Source: an uncultured Brachyspira sp. (GTDB taxonomy: Bacteria > Spirochaetota > Brachyspiria > Brachyspirales > Brachyspiraceae). Taken from it: a DNA stretch of 34,002 nucleotides. How positions within the stretch are numbered: the first letter of the stretch is position 1; every line of letters starts with the position of its first letter. Where the stretch lies: contig CASGDY010000027.1 in assembly GCA_949300355.1 (NCBI GenBank), positions 1 through 34,002 of the forward strand, read 5' to 3'. The translations under genes and the position numbers were made by a program. A model generated the notes under the pieces. The model was not told the DNA's origin, searched no databases, and saw only the letters and a program-made list of their open reading frames with translations. This document shows positions 16,556 to 24,454 of the stretch, one piece after another.

Positions 16556-16648
16556 CACTAATAATATAGTTATATTATTAGTATATACATATTTTTATAA
16601 AATGTTATAATATTAAAACTATAATATTGAATGTTTTGAATATTTTGA

Positions 16649-17506
16649 ATGAAGTTAATAAAATTTTTATTTATTTTTACAATTATATATACATTAATAA
16701 TAATTAAGCCTTTAACAGCTCAAACTAATTTTCAAGCTGGTCTTTATATAGGGGCAGATTTAAACGGACGCTTCAGTCCATATTTAGATGGCGGCGGAAA
16801 AATTATGCTTTTTTACAGATTTATTTCTGATGTATTTCCGGGTTATATTTGGGAAGGCATAAAAACAGATCTAGGTATAAGCGATCATATTAGTGCTGAA
16901 ATGAATAGGCTTACAATATTTGTGAATAGCTCTATTTCTGAGTATTTTAATATAGATGCTAGAGTTTCTATGCTTAATTATTATCTTTCTTATGCAAAAA
17001 GAGGATTTGTAAATTTTAATAGTCCTCAAGATGAATTTGGAACTGACGGTATAGCTAATGCACCTAAAACTTCTAATTTATCATTTGAAGCTGAAGTAAC
17101 CCCTACATTTAAAGTGAGTCTTTTTAAATCTTTATTTGAAGGGAGAGGATTAATTTTACAGGCAGGTCTTACTTTTAAATATGCTTATAATATGTTTGGA
17201 AAATATCATTTGGATTATGATTTGCTTTTAATCAGGGATCAGAATGATGTATCATATAAACTTGATTCTATGATTCTTTTTGATTTGCTTCCACTAACCG
17301 TTGGAATTAATTATATGCTTGCTTATATGAATAATACCAAGCAATTATGGCATTCAATAGGTGCTTATGCTCATTTTCAGTATGAGTTCATAAATAGAAT
17401 ATACACCGAAGTAAATTTAAGAATTGGGCAGTATTTAGGACATCCGGAATTTTCTGCAACTTTGTATTTCGATATGAATGCTATGATTACATATAGAATA
17501 ATATAA
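16649..17506 (+). CDS. Exported beta-barrel-like protein
   Basis: The 285 residues start with a signal peptide (about 1-24, ending KPLTAQ). They continue as alternating aromatic/Gly strands (FQAGLYIGADLNGRFSPYLD, GIKTDLGISDHISAEMNRL, LRIGQYLGHPEFSATLYFDM), with an aromatic/hydrophobic end (MITYRII). This is the pattern of a spirochaetal outer-membrane barrel; no specific family recognised. The ATG lacks a clear ribosome site; two TTTTGAAT repeats precede it. It ends 2 bp from the convergent C26 peptidase with no terminator between, so the two messages overlap. Confidence 0.6.
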   Translation: MKLIKFLFIFTIIYTLIIIKPLTAQTNFQAGLYIGADLNGRFSPYLDGGGKIMLFYRFISDVFPGYIWEGIKTDLGISDHISAEMNRLTIFVNSSISEYFNIDARVSMLNYYLSYAKRGFVNFNSPQDEFGTDGIANAPKTSNLSFEAEVTPTFKVSLFKSLFEGRGLILQAGLTFKYAYNMFGKYHLDYDLLLIRDQNDVSYKLDSMILFDLLPLTVGINYMLAYMNNTKQLWHSIGAYAHFQYEFINRIYTEVNLRIGQYLGHPEFSATLYFDMNAMITYRII

Positions 17507-17508
17507 AA

Positions 17509-18225
17509 TTATTTTCTTGAATTACAAACTTCTACAAACATATCAAATATATTCTGCATCTTTATTATTCTAGAACTCATTAATTCAGGGTGCCATTGTA
17601 CTCCTAAAATAAAAGAATCTTTTTTCTTATATTCTATAGCCTCTACTATTCCGTCTTTAGCCACAGCAGTTACTTTAAAATCTTTAGCTACTTTATCAAC
17701 AGCCTGATGATGAAAGCTATTCACTTCTGATGCTTCATCTAACATATCATAAATGATGCTGTCTTTTACTATTTGAATTTTATGTGTCGGAGTATGATAT
17801 TCTGCTGTTTGATTATGAAGTATATTAGTATTTCTTTGACTTGGTATATCCTGTATTAATGTTCCTCCGAAATAAACATTTATAACCTGTATTCCTCGGC
17901 ATATTCCAAATATAGGCTTATTCATTTCAACTGCATATTTCATTAATGTAAAATCAAATTCATCTCTTTCCGCTAATATGGTACCTATTTTTTCTATAGG
18001 TTCTTCATCGAATCTGAATGGGTGAATATCGACTCCTCCTGTCATTATTATTCCGTCAACATTTTCAACCATTTTTTTTATAATTTCTTTATCTTCTGTA
18101 ATCGGCATTATGAATGGTGCTCCTTGAGCTCTTATAACAGAATCCACATAAGAGCGGTTAATAAATGCTTTTGGTATAGAATTGTTTTCATATAAAATAT
18201 TTCCAGATAAACCTATAACAGACAT
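17509..18225 (-). CDS. Class I glutamine-amidotransferase-like gamma-glutamyl hydrolase (peptidase C26, PuuD type)
   Basis: In the family these enzymes hydrolyse gamma-glutamyl-amide bonds, for example of gamma-glutamyl-GABA. The protein (238 residues from the start chosen) has IMTGGVDIHPFRF, the nucleophile elbow FGICRGIQVINVYFGG with Cys in GICRG, SFHHQAVD, and the His-x-Glu of GVQWHPEL, so the triad is intact. I start at ATG 18225 (MSVIGLSGN) because AAAGGA lies 7-8 nt upstream; a longer frame to 18258 adds 11 residues without a ribosome site. The substrate cannot be read from sequence. Confidence 0.85.
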   Translation of the reverse strand: MSVIGLSGNILYENNSIPKAFINRSYVDSVIRAQGAPFIMPITEDKEIIKKMVENVDGIIMTGGVDIHPFRFDEEPIEKIGTILAERDEFDFTLMKYAVEMNKPIFGICRGIQVINVYFGGTLIQDIPSQRNTNILHNQTAEYHTPTHKIQIVKDSIIYDMLDEASEVNSFHHQAVDKVAKDFKVTAVAKDGIVEAIEYKKKDSFILGVQWHPELMSSRIIKMQNIFDMFVEVCNSRK

Positions 18226-18353
18226 AAACATATCCTTTATTTTAGTAAAAATTTGCATATATATTACATGTAAAATAATTTTTTTACAAGAGATTGGGGG
18301 CGGATGGGGGGCTGAGTAAAGCCTTATTAAATATTAGTATTAATATAATATAG

Positions 18354-18382
18354 TTGACATAATTAATAAATAATATTATTTT
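18354..18382 (+). promoter_or_regulatory. kptA promoter (repeat type)
   Basis: TTGACA at 18354-18359 inside a stretch (ATAATATAGTTGACATAATT) that recurs almost unchanged at 19197. The -10 is less certain (TATTTT at 18377-18382, 17-bp spacer). Confidence 0.5.
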
Positions 18383-18411
18383 ATATTTATGTATCTTTTA
18401 GGAAGTAAAAT

Positions 18412-18972
18412 ATGAAATATGATAAATTAACTAAAGAAGAAGTAAAAATAAGTAAATTTGTTAGTTTAGTATTAAGACATAAACCTGAAAATATAGGACT
18501 CACATTATCAAAAGACGGTTGGGCTAATGTTTATGAATTAATAGAAAAAATAAAAGCTACAGGAAGAAATATAAATGAAGATATACTTGAAAGAGTAGTA
18601 CTGTATAATGATAAAAAGAGATTTAGTTTTAATGAAAATCATATATTAATAAGAGCTAATCAAGGACATAGTATAAATGTAGATTTAGAATTTGAAGAAA
18701 AAGAGCCTCCGGAAATATTGTTTCATGGAACTTCTATTAATAATATAGATAGTATAAAACAAGAAGGCATAAAGAAAATGGGAAGACTTTATGTGCATTT
18801 ATCTCTTACAGAAGAAACTGCTAAAAAAGTAGGAGAGCGTCATGGAAAGCCTGCAATAATAAAAATTAATTCAAAACAAATGTATGAAGACGGTATCAAA
18901 TTTTATTTGTCTGAAAATAAAGTTTGGCTATGTGATTATGTTGATCCTAAATACATTATAGATGTGATTTAA
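18412..18972 (+). CDS. kptA: RNA 2'-phosphotransferase Tpt1/KptA
   Basis: The family moves a 2'-phosphate from RNA to NAD+, making ADP-ribose cyclic phosphate; the eukaryotic form finishes tRNA splicing, while the bacterial role is unsettled. The 186 residues show the N-terminal winged-helix part (KFVSLVLRHKPENIGLTLSK, DGWANVYELI) with the catalytic Arg-His, then RANQGHS, LFHGTS and YVHLS of the ADP-ribosyl-transferase-like half, near usual family length. AGGAAG lies 6 nt before the ATG. It is a single-gene unit with its own promoter. Confidence 0.93.
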   Translation: MKYDKLTKEEVKISKFVSLVLRHKPENIGLTLSKDGWANVYELIEKIKATGRNINEDILERVVLYNDKKRFSFNENHILIRANQGHSINVDLEFEEKEPPEILFHGTSINNIDSIKQEGIKKMGRLYVHLSLTEETAKKVGERHGKPAIIKINSKQMYEDGIKFYLSENKVWLCDYVDPKYIIDVI

Positions 18973-19196
18973 TAAGAATCCCTGCCCTTTATATTTTCTA
19001 GTTTTATCTAGACAATAAAATTTTAATTATTTTTAAAGCATAATTAGAAATTTTAGCACCCGCCCAAGTGATTATTAAGTTTAAAAATTTATTGTACGCA
19101 CGATTTATTTTTTATCGTTTAGTATGTAAATTAAAAAATAGCATATTTATATTTTTTATCTATTCACCGTGCGGAAATTATATTAACATAATATAG
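18973..19196. other. Intergenic stretch with GC-rich repeat-like islands
   Basis: No gene is seen. Short GC-rich pieces (CACCCGCCCAAGTG near 19060, GTACGCACG near 19095, CACCGTGCGG near 19166) sit in A/T-rich DNA. GCACG and CGTGC can pair across about 70 nt. They look like a degenerate intergenic repeat, but with one copy here this is a guess. Confidence 0.35.
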
Positions 19197-19224
19197 TTGA
19201 CATAATTATATATTTAGTTATCAT
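19197..19224 (+). promoter_or_regulatory. Promoter of the peptide-binding lipoprotein gene
   Basis: TTGACA at 19197-19202 and TATCAT at 19219-19224, spacer 16. The upstream A/T tract and -35 match the kptA promoter, so the two share an ancestral promoter repeat. Confidence 0.6.
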
Positions 19225-19273
19225 ATTTAAATATATAATTAATATAATCAATCCTATAAAGAGAATATCTATT

Positions 19274-20878
19274 ATGAAGAAACTAATTTTTATAATAATT
19301 TTGATTGCCAATATATTTTTGTTATCTTGTTCAAATAATAAATCATCTAATGAAGGCATAGTTGTATCAGTTGGAGGAATGCCAAGCAGTTTGGATCCGG
19401 CATTTGCTAAAGGCATCAATACAGCAGTTTACATAACACATGCTTTTGAAACTCTCACTCAAAGAGATGAAGACGGTACTATAATTCCTGCACTTGCTGA
19501 AAGTTGGGAAGCTATGAGTAATAATACAGTTTATATATTTCATTTGAGAGAGAATGCTAAATGGTCAGACGGAAAAAGTTTAACAGCCAATGATTTTGTA
19601 TATACTTTAAGAAGATTAATAGACCCAAAAGTAGCTTCTCCTTTTTCTTTGGGGTTTGATATAATAAAGAATGCACAAAGTATAATGAAAGGCGAAAAAA
19701 AATTAGAAGAACTTGGAGTTTATGCTTTAGATGATTATACATTAAAAATCGAGCTTGATATACCTTTACCATATTTTGAAGAGGCTATGGCTAGTGATAT
19801 TGCTTCTCCTGTAAGAGAGGATATTATAGAAACTTATGGAGAAGATTGGGCATTGACTAAAGATCATTATGTTGGAAATGGGCCTTATATAATGACTGAA
19901 TATGATGAGGCTGTAAAAATAGTAATGGAAAAAAATCCTTATTATTGGGATAAAGATAATGTAAAAGCTCAAAAAATTACTTTCGAGTTTTTAGAAGATG
20001 TTAATACTGCAGTTGCGGCAATTTACGGTGGCAGTATACTATTTTACCCTGAAGCACCAGAAAATGAGAGAGCTTCTTTAATAGAGCAGGGCATAGGAAG
20101 AGAAGTTGATATAACATCTATTGCTTATTATATGGTTAACTTAAAAAGAAGACCTTTTAATAATCCTTTAGTTAGAAAAGCATTAGCACTTGGTATAGAC
20201 AGAAACTATATAGTAAATAATGTTTTGGGCGGGAGTAGGGTAGCTGCTGACGGATTTGTGCCTATTAATGTAAAAATTGGTACTAATAATTTCAGAGATA
20301 ATGCTCCTCAATATATTTCTTTAGAAGAAAGTAATTATAATAAAAATATTGAAGAAGCTAAAAAATTACTTGCTCAGGCAGGATATGCTGATATAAAGAA
20401 ATTCCCTATAATAGAACTAATCACAACTACTAATCCTTCATCATTATTCGTTGCAGAAGCGATTCAAAGTATGTATAAAAATAATTTGGGTATAGATTTA
20501 AAACTTAGATATGAAGAGCCTACAACATATTTGCAGTCAATAAAAGACGGAAGTTTTCAAATGATAAAGGCTGGAATTAGCGTTGCTTATAATCAGGCGT
20601 CTGGTTATTTAAGACTTTTTCAGCTTGACGGACTTGGCAATGACGGCGGATATACTAATGAAGTTTATGATTATTTAGTTGATATTGCTATGACAAATGC
20701 TAATGAAGATATAAGAATAAAAGCAGCATATGATGCAGAACGCATACTTATAGAAGAGGATATGGCTATAATACCAATATACTATGATAAGGCTACTGTT
20801 ATGCAAAGTAAAAAACTGCATGGTGTAAAATATGATATATTTTCTGTATATGATTTTAGAAATTCTTATATAGAATAG
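19274..20878 (+). CDS. oppA: Oligopeptide ABC transporter substrate-binding lipoprotein (OppA type)
   Basis: This protein captures peptides outside the membrane and passes them to an Opp/Dpp ABC importer. The 534 residues begin with a lipoprotein signal (lipid Cys 19 in LLSC). The SBP_bac_5 fold follows: GGMPSSLDPAFAKGINTAVY, ETLTQRDEDGTIIPALAESW, FHLRENAKWSDGKSLTANDF with YTLRR, GNGPYIM, RKALALGIDR and a C-terminal LIEEDMAIIPIYY. Length is normal for the family. No permease or ATPase genes are adjacent, so it is an orphan binding protein, as is common where several OppA paralogues share one transporter. Confidence 0.92.
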   Translation: MKKLIFIIILIANIFLLSCSNNKSSNEGIVVSVGGMPSSLDPAFAKGINTAVYITHAFETLTQRDEDGTIIPALAESWEAMSNNTVYIFHLRENAKWSDGKSLTANDFVYTLRRLIDPKVASPFSLGFDIIKNAQSIMKGEKKLEELGVYALDDYTLKIELDIPLPYFEEAMASDIASPVREDIIETYGEDWALTKDHYVGNGPYIMTEYDEAVKIVMEKNPYYWDKDNVKAQKITFEFLEDVNTAVAAIYGGSILFYPEAPENERASLIEQGIGREVDITSIAYYMVNLKRRPFNNPLVRKALALGIDRNYIVNNVLGGSRVAADGFVPINVKIGTNNFRDNAPQYISLEESNYNKNIEEAKKLLAQAGYADIKKFPIIELITTTNPSSLFVAEAIQSMYKNNLGIDLKLRYEEPTTYLQSIKDGSFQMIKAGISVAYNQASGYLRLFQLDGLGNDGGYTNEVYDYLVDIAMTNANEDIRIKAAYDAERILIEEDMAIIPIYYDKATVMQSKKLHGVKYDIFSVYDFRNSYIE

Positions 20879-20937
20879 AACGTATTATATAGTTACCAAT
20901 AATATTCTATATTTTAATTATTTATATATAAATTTAA

Positions 20938-20965
20938 TTGACATTTTAGTCGTATGATGTATAAT
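20938..20965 (+). promoter_or_regulatory. Consensus promoter before the heptamer-repeat RNA
   Basis: TTGACA at 20938-20943 and TATAAT at 20960-20965, both perfect consensus, spacer 16. Expected transcription start about 20972. The next gene start is 284 bp downstream, beyond a terminator-like hairpin. Confidence 0.7.
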
Positions 20966-21005
20966 TTGTTTACTATGATATTAAAAACAATTTCTTATAT
21001 TAGAG

Positions 21006-21080
21006 ACAGTCTACAGTCTACAGTCTACAGTCTACAGTCTACAGTCTACAGTCTACAGTCTACAGTCTACAGTCTACAGT
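21006..21080 (+). repeat. Tandem repeat, ACAGTCT x 10.7
   Basis: Ten exact copies of the 7-bp unit plus ACAGT at the end, 75 bp with no interruption. Exact short arrays change copy number by slippage, so it should vary between strains. Confidence 0.98.
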
Positions 21081-21117
21081 AACTAACAATAATTTATTTG
21101 TTAGTTCTTTATTTTTT
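21081..21117 (+). terminator. Terminator after the heptamer repeats
   Basis: AACTAACAA at 21081-21089 pairs with TTGTTAGTT at 21098-21106, followed by CTTTATTTTTTA. Confidence 0.65.
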
Positions 21118-21194
21118 ATAAATAGATATTTATCATATAAAGCAGTATATCTTTTTGTATTGCATTCAAGAAAATTAATTTATCAAATAATTGG

Positions 21195-21212
21195 TTATAG
21201 CTCGAGATATAA
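21195..21212. promoter_or_regulatory. 18-bp near-perfect palindrome before the lipoprotein gene
   Basis: TTATAGCTCGAGATATAA is symmetric about CTCGAG except for one pair of positions. It lies 37 bp upstream of the lipoprotein ATG, followed by a T tract. It could be an operator or a short hairpin terminator. Confidence 0.4.
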
Positions 21213-21248
21213 CTTTTTATTAATAAAAAAACAATAGGAGTAAAACAA

Positions 21249-21701
21249 ATGAAAAAAATTTTACAAATAGCTTTAGTTTTAACAGCTTTAGCTTTATTCT
21301 CAACAGCTTGTTCAAAAGTAAGAACAACAAATTTAATAGGTACATACAAAAGCGGTTCATCAACTATGTCTGTTACTTCAGACGGAGAGGTGAGTTTTAG
21401 TATTGCTTCAGATGCTACAGGTGTATTAGCTTCACTAAAAAATGTGACTCCATATGGTGGTGGAGATAGTAGACCTAATGTTCTTATTCCTTGGGATTTA
21501 ACATCAGAAAAATCTTCTTACGATTATGAAGTTCAAGTATTTTTTGCAGAACAACAACAAGGAGGAAGTGGACAACCTACTTATCATGATGCTACTCTCA
21601 AATATAAATTTACTAAAGATAAAGAGAGTGTTAAGTGTGATGTAAGCGTTACTGTACCTCAAGATAAAGGAGAAAGCGGCACTGTAACATTTACTAAGTG
21701 A
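21249..21701 (+). CDS. Small lipoprotein
   Basis: The 150 residues begin with a lipoprotein signal (FSTAC, lipid Cys 21). The mature part reads LIGTYKSGSSTMSVTSDGEV and ends with a beta-rich stretch (KYKFTKDKESVKCDVSVTV, then GTVTFTK), like small lipocalin- or META-like barrels with an initial 'GTY' strand; this fold is a guess. AGGAG precedes the ATG by 9 nt. Its terminator is also the place where the truncated phage gene copy ends. Confidence 0.7.
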   Translation: MKKILQIALVLTALALFSTACSKVRTTNLIGTYKSGSSTMSVTSDGEVSFSIASDATGVLASLKNVTPYGGGDSRPNVLIPWDLTSEKSSYDYEVQVFFAEQQQGGSGQPTYHDATLKYKFTKDKESVKCDVSVTVPQDKGESGTVTFTK

Positions 21702-21730
21702 TAAAAACTTTCATCATATTTTTCTGTATC

Positions 21731-21754
21731 AGGGGCGTTAAAGCCCCTTTTTTA
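21731..21754 (+). terminator. Lipoprotein-gene terminator at the phage-block junction
   Basis: AGGGGC at 21731-21736 and GCCCCT at 21743-21748 flank a 6-nt loop, then six T. The homology to the phage gene at 32448 starts inside this T tract. Confidence 0.85.
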
Positions 21755-21962
21755 TAAATTGATTATATTCATTTTTTAATTTAGAGCGTACTTCTTTATT
21801 GACACTTTTTAATACCTTATCATAATCCTTTTTTATGCCTTTATCTATTGCTCTGATAAGTGCCTCAATTTTTGTTTTTGATAAAATATCATTAATGCTG
21901 AATAAATTATCGTCGAAGAAAGACTTTAATATTCTTTTTGCTGTGTCAAATAAGCTAAGCAT
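21738..21962 (-). pseudogene. 5' fragment of the MuF-like phage gene
   Basis: From ATG 21962 the frame encodes MLSLFDTAKRILKSFFDDNL and onward, almost identical to the first ~72 residues of the protein at 31790-32665. It then runs into the lipoprotein terminator and stops after FIKKGL. The rest of the gene is missing. It keeps the promoter-like motif upstream and may still be transcribed. Probably the scar of a recombination or tandem duplication that truncated a second copy of the late module. Confidence 0.9.
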
Positions 21963-22015
21963 AACTAAAGTATAAATCAAACAATAAAAAAATATTTATA
22001 CGATAGTTAGTTTAT
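21746..22015. repeat. Left copy of a ~270-bp direct repeat bounding the phage block
   Basis: This stretch matches 32448-32718 in the same orientation with about 13 differences by eye (roughly 95%). It holds the 5' end of the MuF-like gene, its start, and the 29-bp promoter-like motif. The copies are 10.7 kb apart. Confidence 0.9.
21986..22015 (-). promoter_or_regulatory. Late-promoter-like motif, copy 1
   Basis: On the minus strand ATAAACTAACTATCGTATAA, then AT, A and a T run. TATAAA could serve as the -10. It lies 23 bp before the truncated MuF gene start. Confidence 0.5.
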
Positions 22016-22091
22016 TAATGTTTTGAATAAAAAAATATAATATTATAAAAAATGATATAAAAATAACTTTACACAGAAGAAATACAAACAC

Positions 22092-22204
22092 ACCTCTTAT
22101 AAATAGTTTAAAAATCGAAAAAAATGTATAAACTGTACCTTTAAACACTTTTTAAAAACGTTTTTATATGTTAGAATTTTTTAATAATTTATTAAGGACT
22201 TGCT
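22092..22204 (+). repeat. Leader/promoter repeat, copy 1 (partner at 24761-24858)
   Basis: Both copies share a GTTTAAAAA stretch, AAAAAAATGTATAA, a T-rich block, TATGTTA with AAT (an extended -10, TGTTAGAAT here) and TTTATTAAGGA just before an ATG. It drives the exported-protein gene at 22205. Confidence 0.6.
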
Positions 22205-22822
22205 ATGAGAAAACTAATCTTTTTATTTACCATTTTTTATTTTTCAGTTTTTTGCTATGCCTATAAAGTACCTCAAGATGTAGTTAAAATTAAAGATAAT
22301 AGTAAATTACATTATGAATTAAACAGAGCTAATTATAAAATAGCCATTTTAGAAGAACAAGAGGAAGATACTATTACATACAGACCTCATTTCTTTATTA
22401 TAATAAGAACACAAACACCTGTAACTAAAAAAGATTTAGAAGAAAATAAAATGTGCTTTTTTGAAACAACAATAAACAATGAAGCTTACGCATATTCATC
22501 TACACCATATTATATTAGTGTAAATGAAAAAATTAATAATGAAATGTATTATCATCAGGAAATGGATATATCTGAAGAAGAATTAAAAGAATTATCTGAA
22601 AAAAAAGTAAATGCTGTTTTTATAAGACCAGAAAATTTCAGCGGTGCTTATGAACTTAAAGAGAATTTAGAATATTTAAAAAGTATAAACTTATCAAGTA
22701 TACAAATAAAAGAAACAGATGGACATTTTATTAACGGAGAAATTGAAAAAGACGCAAACAAATTTATTAGTGATTTATCAATGATGATTAAGTTTTATTT
22801 TCAAATATGTGAAAAATATTAA
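22205..22822 (+). CDS. Uncharacterised exported protein within the phage block
   Basis: The 205 residues begin with a signal peptide (about 1-19, MRKLIFLFTIFYFSVFCYAY). The mature protein is charged, with strands such as RPHFFIIIRTQTPVTKKDLE and NAVFIRPENFSGAYELKENL. No known domain recognised. It runs opposite to the phage genes and has its own leader, repeated at 24761, so it may be a cargo (moron-like) gene or host DNA caught between rearranged phage pieces. AAGGA lies 7 nt before the ATG. Confidence 0.6.
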   Translation: MRKLIFLFTIFYFSVFCYAYKVPQDVVKIKDNSKLHYELNRANYKIAILEEQEEDTITYRPHFFIIIRTQTPVTKKDLEENKMCFFETTINNEAYAYSSTPYYISVNEKINNEMYYHQEMDISEEELKELSEKKVNAVFIRPENFSGAYELKENLEYLKSINLSSIQIKETDGHFINGEIEKDANKFISDLSMMIKFYFQICEKY

Positions 22823-22840
22823 ATTAATAAAATGTTACTA

Positions 22841-22880
22841 AAAATATCTATTACTATAGAAATATATTAATAGATATTTT
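22841..22880. terminator. Bidirectional terminator
   Basis: AAAATATCTATTA at 22841-22853 and its exact complement at 22868-22880, with T tracts on both strands, between the convergent exported-protein and hub-like genes. Confidence 0.75.
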
Positions 22881-22889
22881 TTATATTTA

Positions 22890-23978
22890 TCAAATCTCTA
22901 TTGCCTCAATGGTTGTACACCAAGATTCAGCATCTGGATTTCGGCTTTGTCCTTTATGCCATATTTGTATGATTTGATATTCTCCTTTAAACATTTTATT
23001 TACTCTATTTAAAGGATTATATCCTAAATCGCCATTACCATAGAACATTTGATTTATACTTACAAAACTTTCTAATTCTAATGTTATTTTTTGAAGTACC
23101 TTAAATTTTGAAGTCATAGGAACATTAAAAGATATAGTTTTTAATCCAGTCATTTGAGGCTGTCCTATTAAGTTTCTATCTCTTATAATAGTAGGTGGTT
23201 TACTTACAATGTTTGGACTTTCTCCAATATATATTATATTACCTTCTTTATAAAGGATTTCATTAAATGTTTTTTTTACAAATGCCGCAAGACTTATTCC
23301 TTTTTTTGAACTAGGTCTAAAAATACCATTTATATTTATAGGATTTATATTGCTTTCAGCTAATTCTAAACTGTCTTTACTTGACTTTCCTATGTCTGCC
23401 CTTAAACTTAATCCTTCTTTATTAATTATATCTTGTAAAAATTTTCTTACTGCTGGACGCCATTTTTCTCCATGCTTTATATTAGGCATAACTAAGTCTT
23501 TTATTTCTTCATTAAAAGATTCTCCAGCAAGATTTAATCTTAAAATAGTATTTACTCCGTCCATATCAGGGTAGGAATTTTTTACATAACCTTGATATAT
23601 AGGTCTTAGAATTATATCATTATCATTCATAGCATAACAACTATCTTTTGGGTCTATAAGTCCCTGCCTATAATGTATAGGAGAGGCTTTTGTTCCAGCA
23701 TATAAAACTATTTTAGCATTATTGATTATTTTCTGAGCATTTTCATTATGCCAATATCTATTGACATTATATAAGGATATTGTGGCAGTATCAAACACTT
23801 CTTTTTCTTCATTATTAACTAACTGTTGTATATCGAATTCAATATGTATATTATCAATAGTTTTTGACCTATCCATATTTTGTTCTAATATAATTTTTTT
23901 TCCTGAATAAAATCCTTTAGGGGGTTCAGTAGTGTCAAATTCTTTTTTATCTAATAAAACAAATCTGTATGCTCTCAT
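22890..23978 (-). CDS. Phage baseplate-hub-like protein, copy 2
   Basis: The 362 residues are clearly homologous to the 367-residue protein at 24962-26065. Shared blocks are the MRAYR start, SLYNVNRYWHNEN, IVLYAG with PIHYRQGL, PIYQGYV..SYPDMDG, EGNIIYIGESPNI and the closing W-C-TTIEA. The N-terminal part (framework around 60-150: a NVNRYW strand, an AG..PIHY loop, then Y.GYV) is like gp27/gpD-type hub proteins that sit under a contractile tail tube; that role is inferred. It has its own 29-bp promoter-like motif 47-75 bp upstream, separate from the main tail operon. Two diverged hubs in one block suggest duplication or cassette exchange. Confidence 0.65.
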   Translation of the reverse strand: MRAYRFVLLDKKEFDTTEPPKGFYSGKKIILEQNMDRSKTIDNIHIEFDIQQLVNNEEKEVFDTATISLYNVNRYWHNENAQKIINNAKIVLYAGTKASPIHYRQGLIDPKDSCYAMNDNDIILRPIYQGYVKNSYPDMDGVNTILRLNLAGESFNEEIKDLVMPNIKHGEKWRPAVRKFLQDIINKEGLSLRADIGKSSKDSLELAESNINPININGIFRPSSKKGISLAAFVKKTFNEILYKEGNIIYIGESPNIVSKPPTIIRDRNLIGQPQMTGLKTISFNVPMTSKFKVLQKITLELESFVSINQMFYGNGDLGYNPLNRVNKMFKGEYQIIQIWHKGQSRNPDAESWCTTIEAIEI

Positions 23979-24024
23979 ATTTTAATTTTTTAATTCCTTG
24001 ACTTTATTATAAAAGCAAAGAAAT

Positions 24025-24053
24025 AAAAAAGATTTATACGATAGTTAGTTTAT
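24025..24053 (-). promoter_or_regulatory. Late-promoter-like motif, copy 2
   Basis: ATAAACTAACTATCGTATAA then ATC and a T run, between the terminator of the RHH gene and the hub copy 2 start. TATCCAAAACA upstream is partly shared with copy 1. Confidence 0.55.
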
Positions 24054-24070
24054 TATTGTTTTGGATATAA

Positions 24071-24103
24071 AAAAAGCCGACATCATTTTAATGACATCGG
24101 CTT
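24071..24103 (-). terminator. Terminator of the small-peptide/RHH operon
   Basis: On the minus strand AAGCCGAT...TCGGCTT pair (24103-24097 with 24080-24074), with an inner TCATT/AATGA stem and a T7 tail. Confidence 0.85.
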
Positions 24104-24110
24104 GTAGTTT

Positions 24111-24314
24111 TTATTTTGTGCTTTCTATTTTATTTATTATCATTTTCTTCAAATATTGGCTAATAGTTTGATTTTCACTTTCGGCAATATTTTCTAATTT
24201 ATCATATAGCTCGTTTTCTAACCTTACATAAACTACTTTTGATATTGGTTTGGCTTTATTTTCAGGGGCAATTTTTTTTCGTCCTGCCCCTTCTCTTGCT
24301 CCGCCTCTTGCCAC
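24111..24314 (-). CDS. Ribbon-helix-helix-type DNA-binding protein
   Basis: A 67-residue protein with a basic Gly/Arg/Ala-rich start (ARGGAREGAGRKK), common in small phage and plasmid proteins. An RHH-like unit follows: the strand SKVVYVRLENELYDKLENIA and the helix SENQTISQYLKKMIINKIE. RHH proteins bind DNA as dimers and often repress their own operon or act as antitoxins; neither is shown here. Translation starts at GTG with AAAGGA 7 nt upstream, and that site is shared with the stop of the 32-residue peptide gene, so the two are coupled. It ends at a strong terminator. Confidence 0.7.
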   Translation of the reverse strand: MARGGAREGAGRKKIAPENKAKPISKVVYVRLENELYDKLENIAESENQTISQYLKKMIINKIESTK

Positions 24315-24318
24315 AGTA

Positions 24319-24417
24319 TTATCCTTTAATGATAGAAGCTACTGATAAAATTATTACAGATAAAGATAATATAATAAAACTAGCAAATCTTATATTTTCA
24401 ATTATTTTGTTATTCAT
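24319..24417 (-). CDS. 32-residue membrane peptide
   Basis: MNNKIIENIRFASFIILSLS followed by VIILSVASIIKG: a charged start and one hydrophobic helix (about 10-30). The ribosome site GGAGGT lies 7 nt before the ATG, among the strongest here, and the stop overlaps the site of the RHH gene, both of which argue for a real gene. The -35 box of an opposing promoter (24421) overlaps its ribosome site. Possible second toxic or anti-holin-like peptide; unknown. Confidence 0.65.
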   Translation of the reverse strand: MNNKIIENIRFASFIILSLSVIILSVASIIKG

Positions 24418-24420
24418 ATA

Positions 24421-24448
24421 TTGACCTCCATTTTATATATGTTATAAT
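24421..24448 (+). promoter_or_regulatory. Promoter of the antisense RNA
   Basis: TTGACC at 24421-24426 and TATAAT at 24443-24448, spacer 16, on the strand opposite the peptide genes. Expected start about 24455. Confidence 0.6.
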
Positions 24449-24454
24449 TTTTTT

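Larger units (their letters stand above)
20972..21117 (+). ncRNA. Candidate small RNA made of 7-nt tandem repeats
   Basis: A perfect consensus promoter, about 34 nt of leader, 10.7 copies of ACAGTCT and a terminator-like hairpin together define a transcription unit of about 145 nt without a coding region. The repeat part has little self-complementarity, so it should stay single-stranded with regularly spaced identical sites, as in a sponge for a protein or another RNA. It may instead be a leader of the lipoprotein gene at 21249 if the hairpin is read through. Confidence 0.45.

Noticed and set aside
21006-21080. CRISPR-like array
   Set aside because: The repeats are contiguous 7-bp units without spacers, so this is a simple tandem array.
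24239-24424. Plus-strand 61-residue hydrophobic frame
   Set aside because: It is the complement of the 32-residue peptide and the start of the RHH gene, which have proper ribosome sites on the minus strand.
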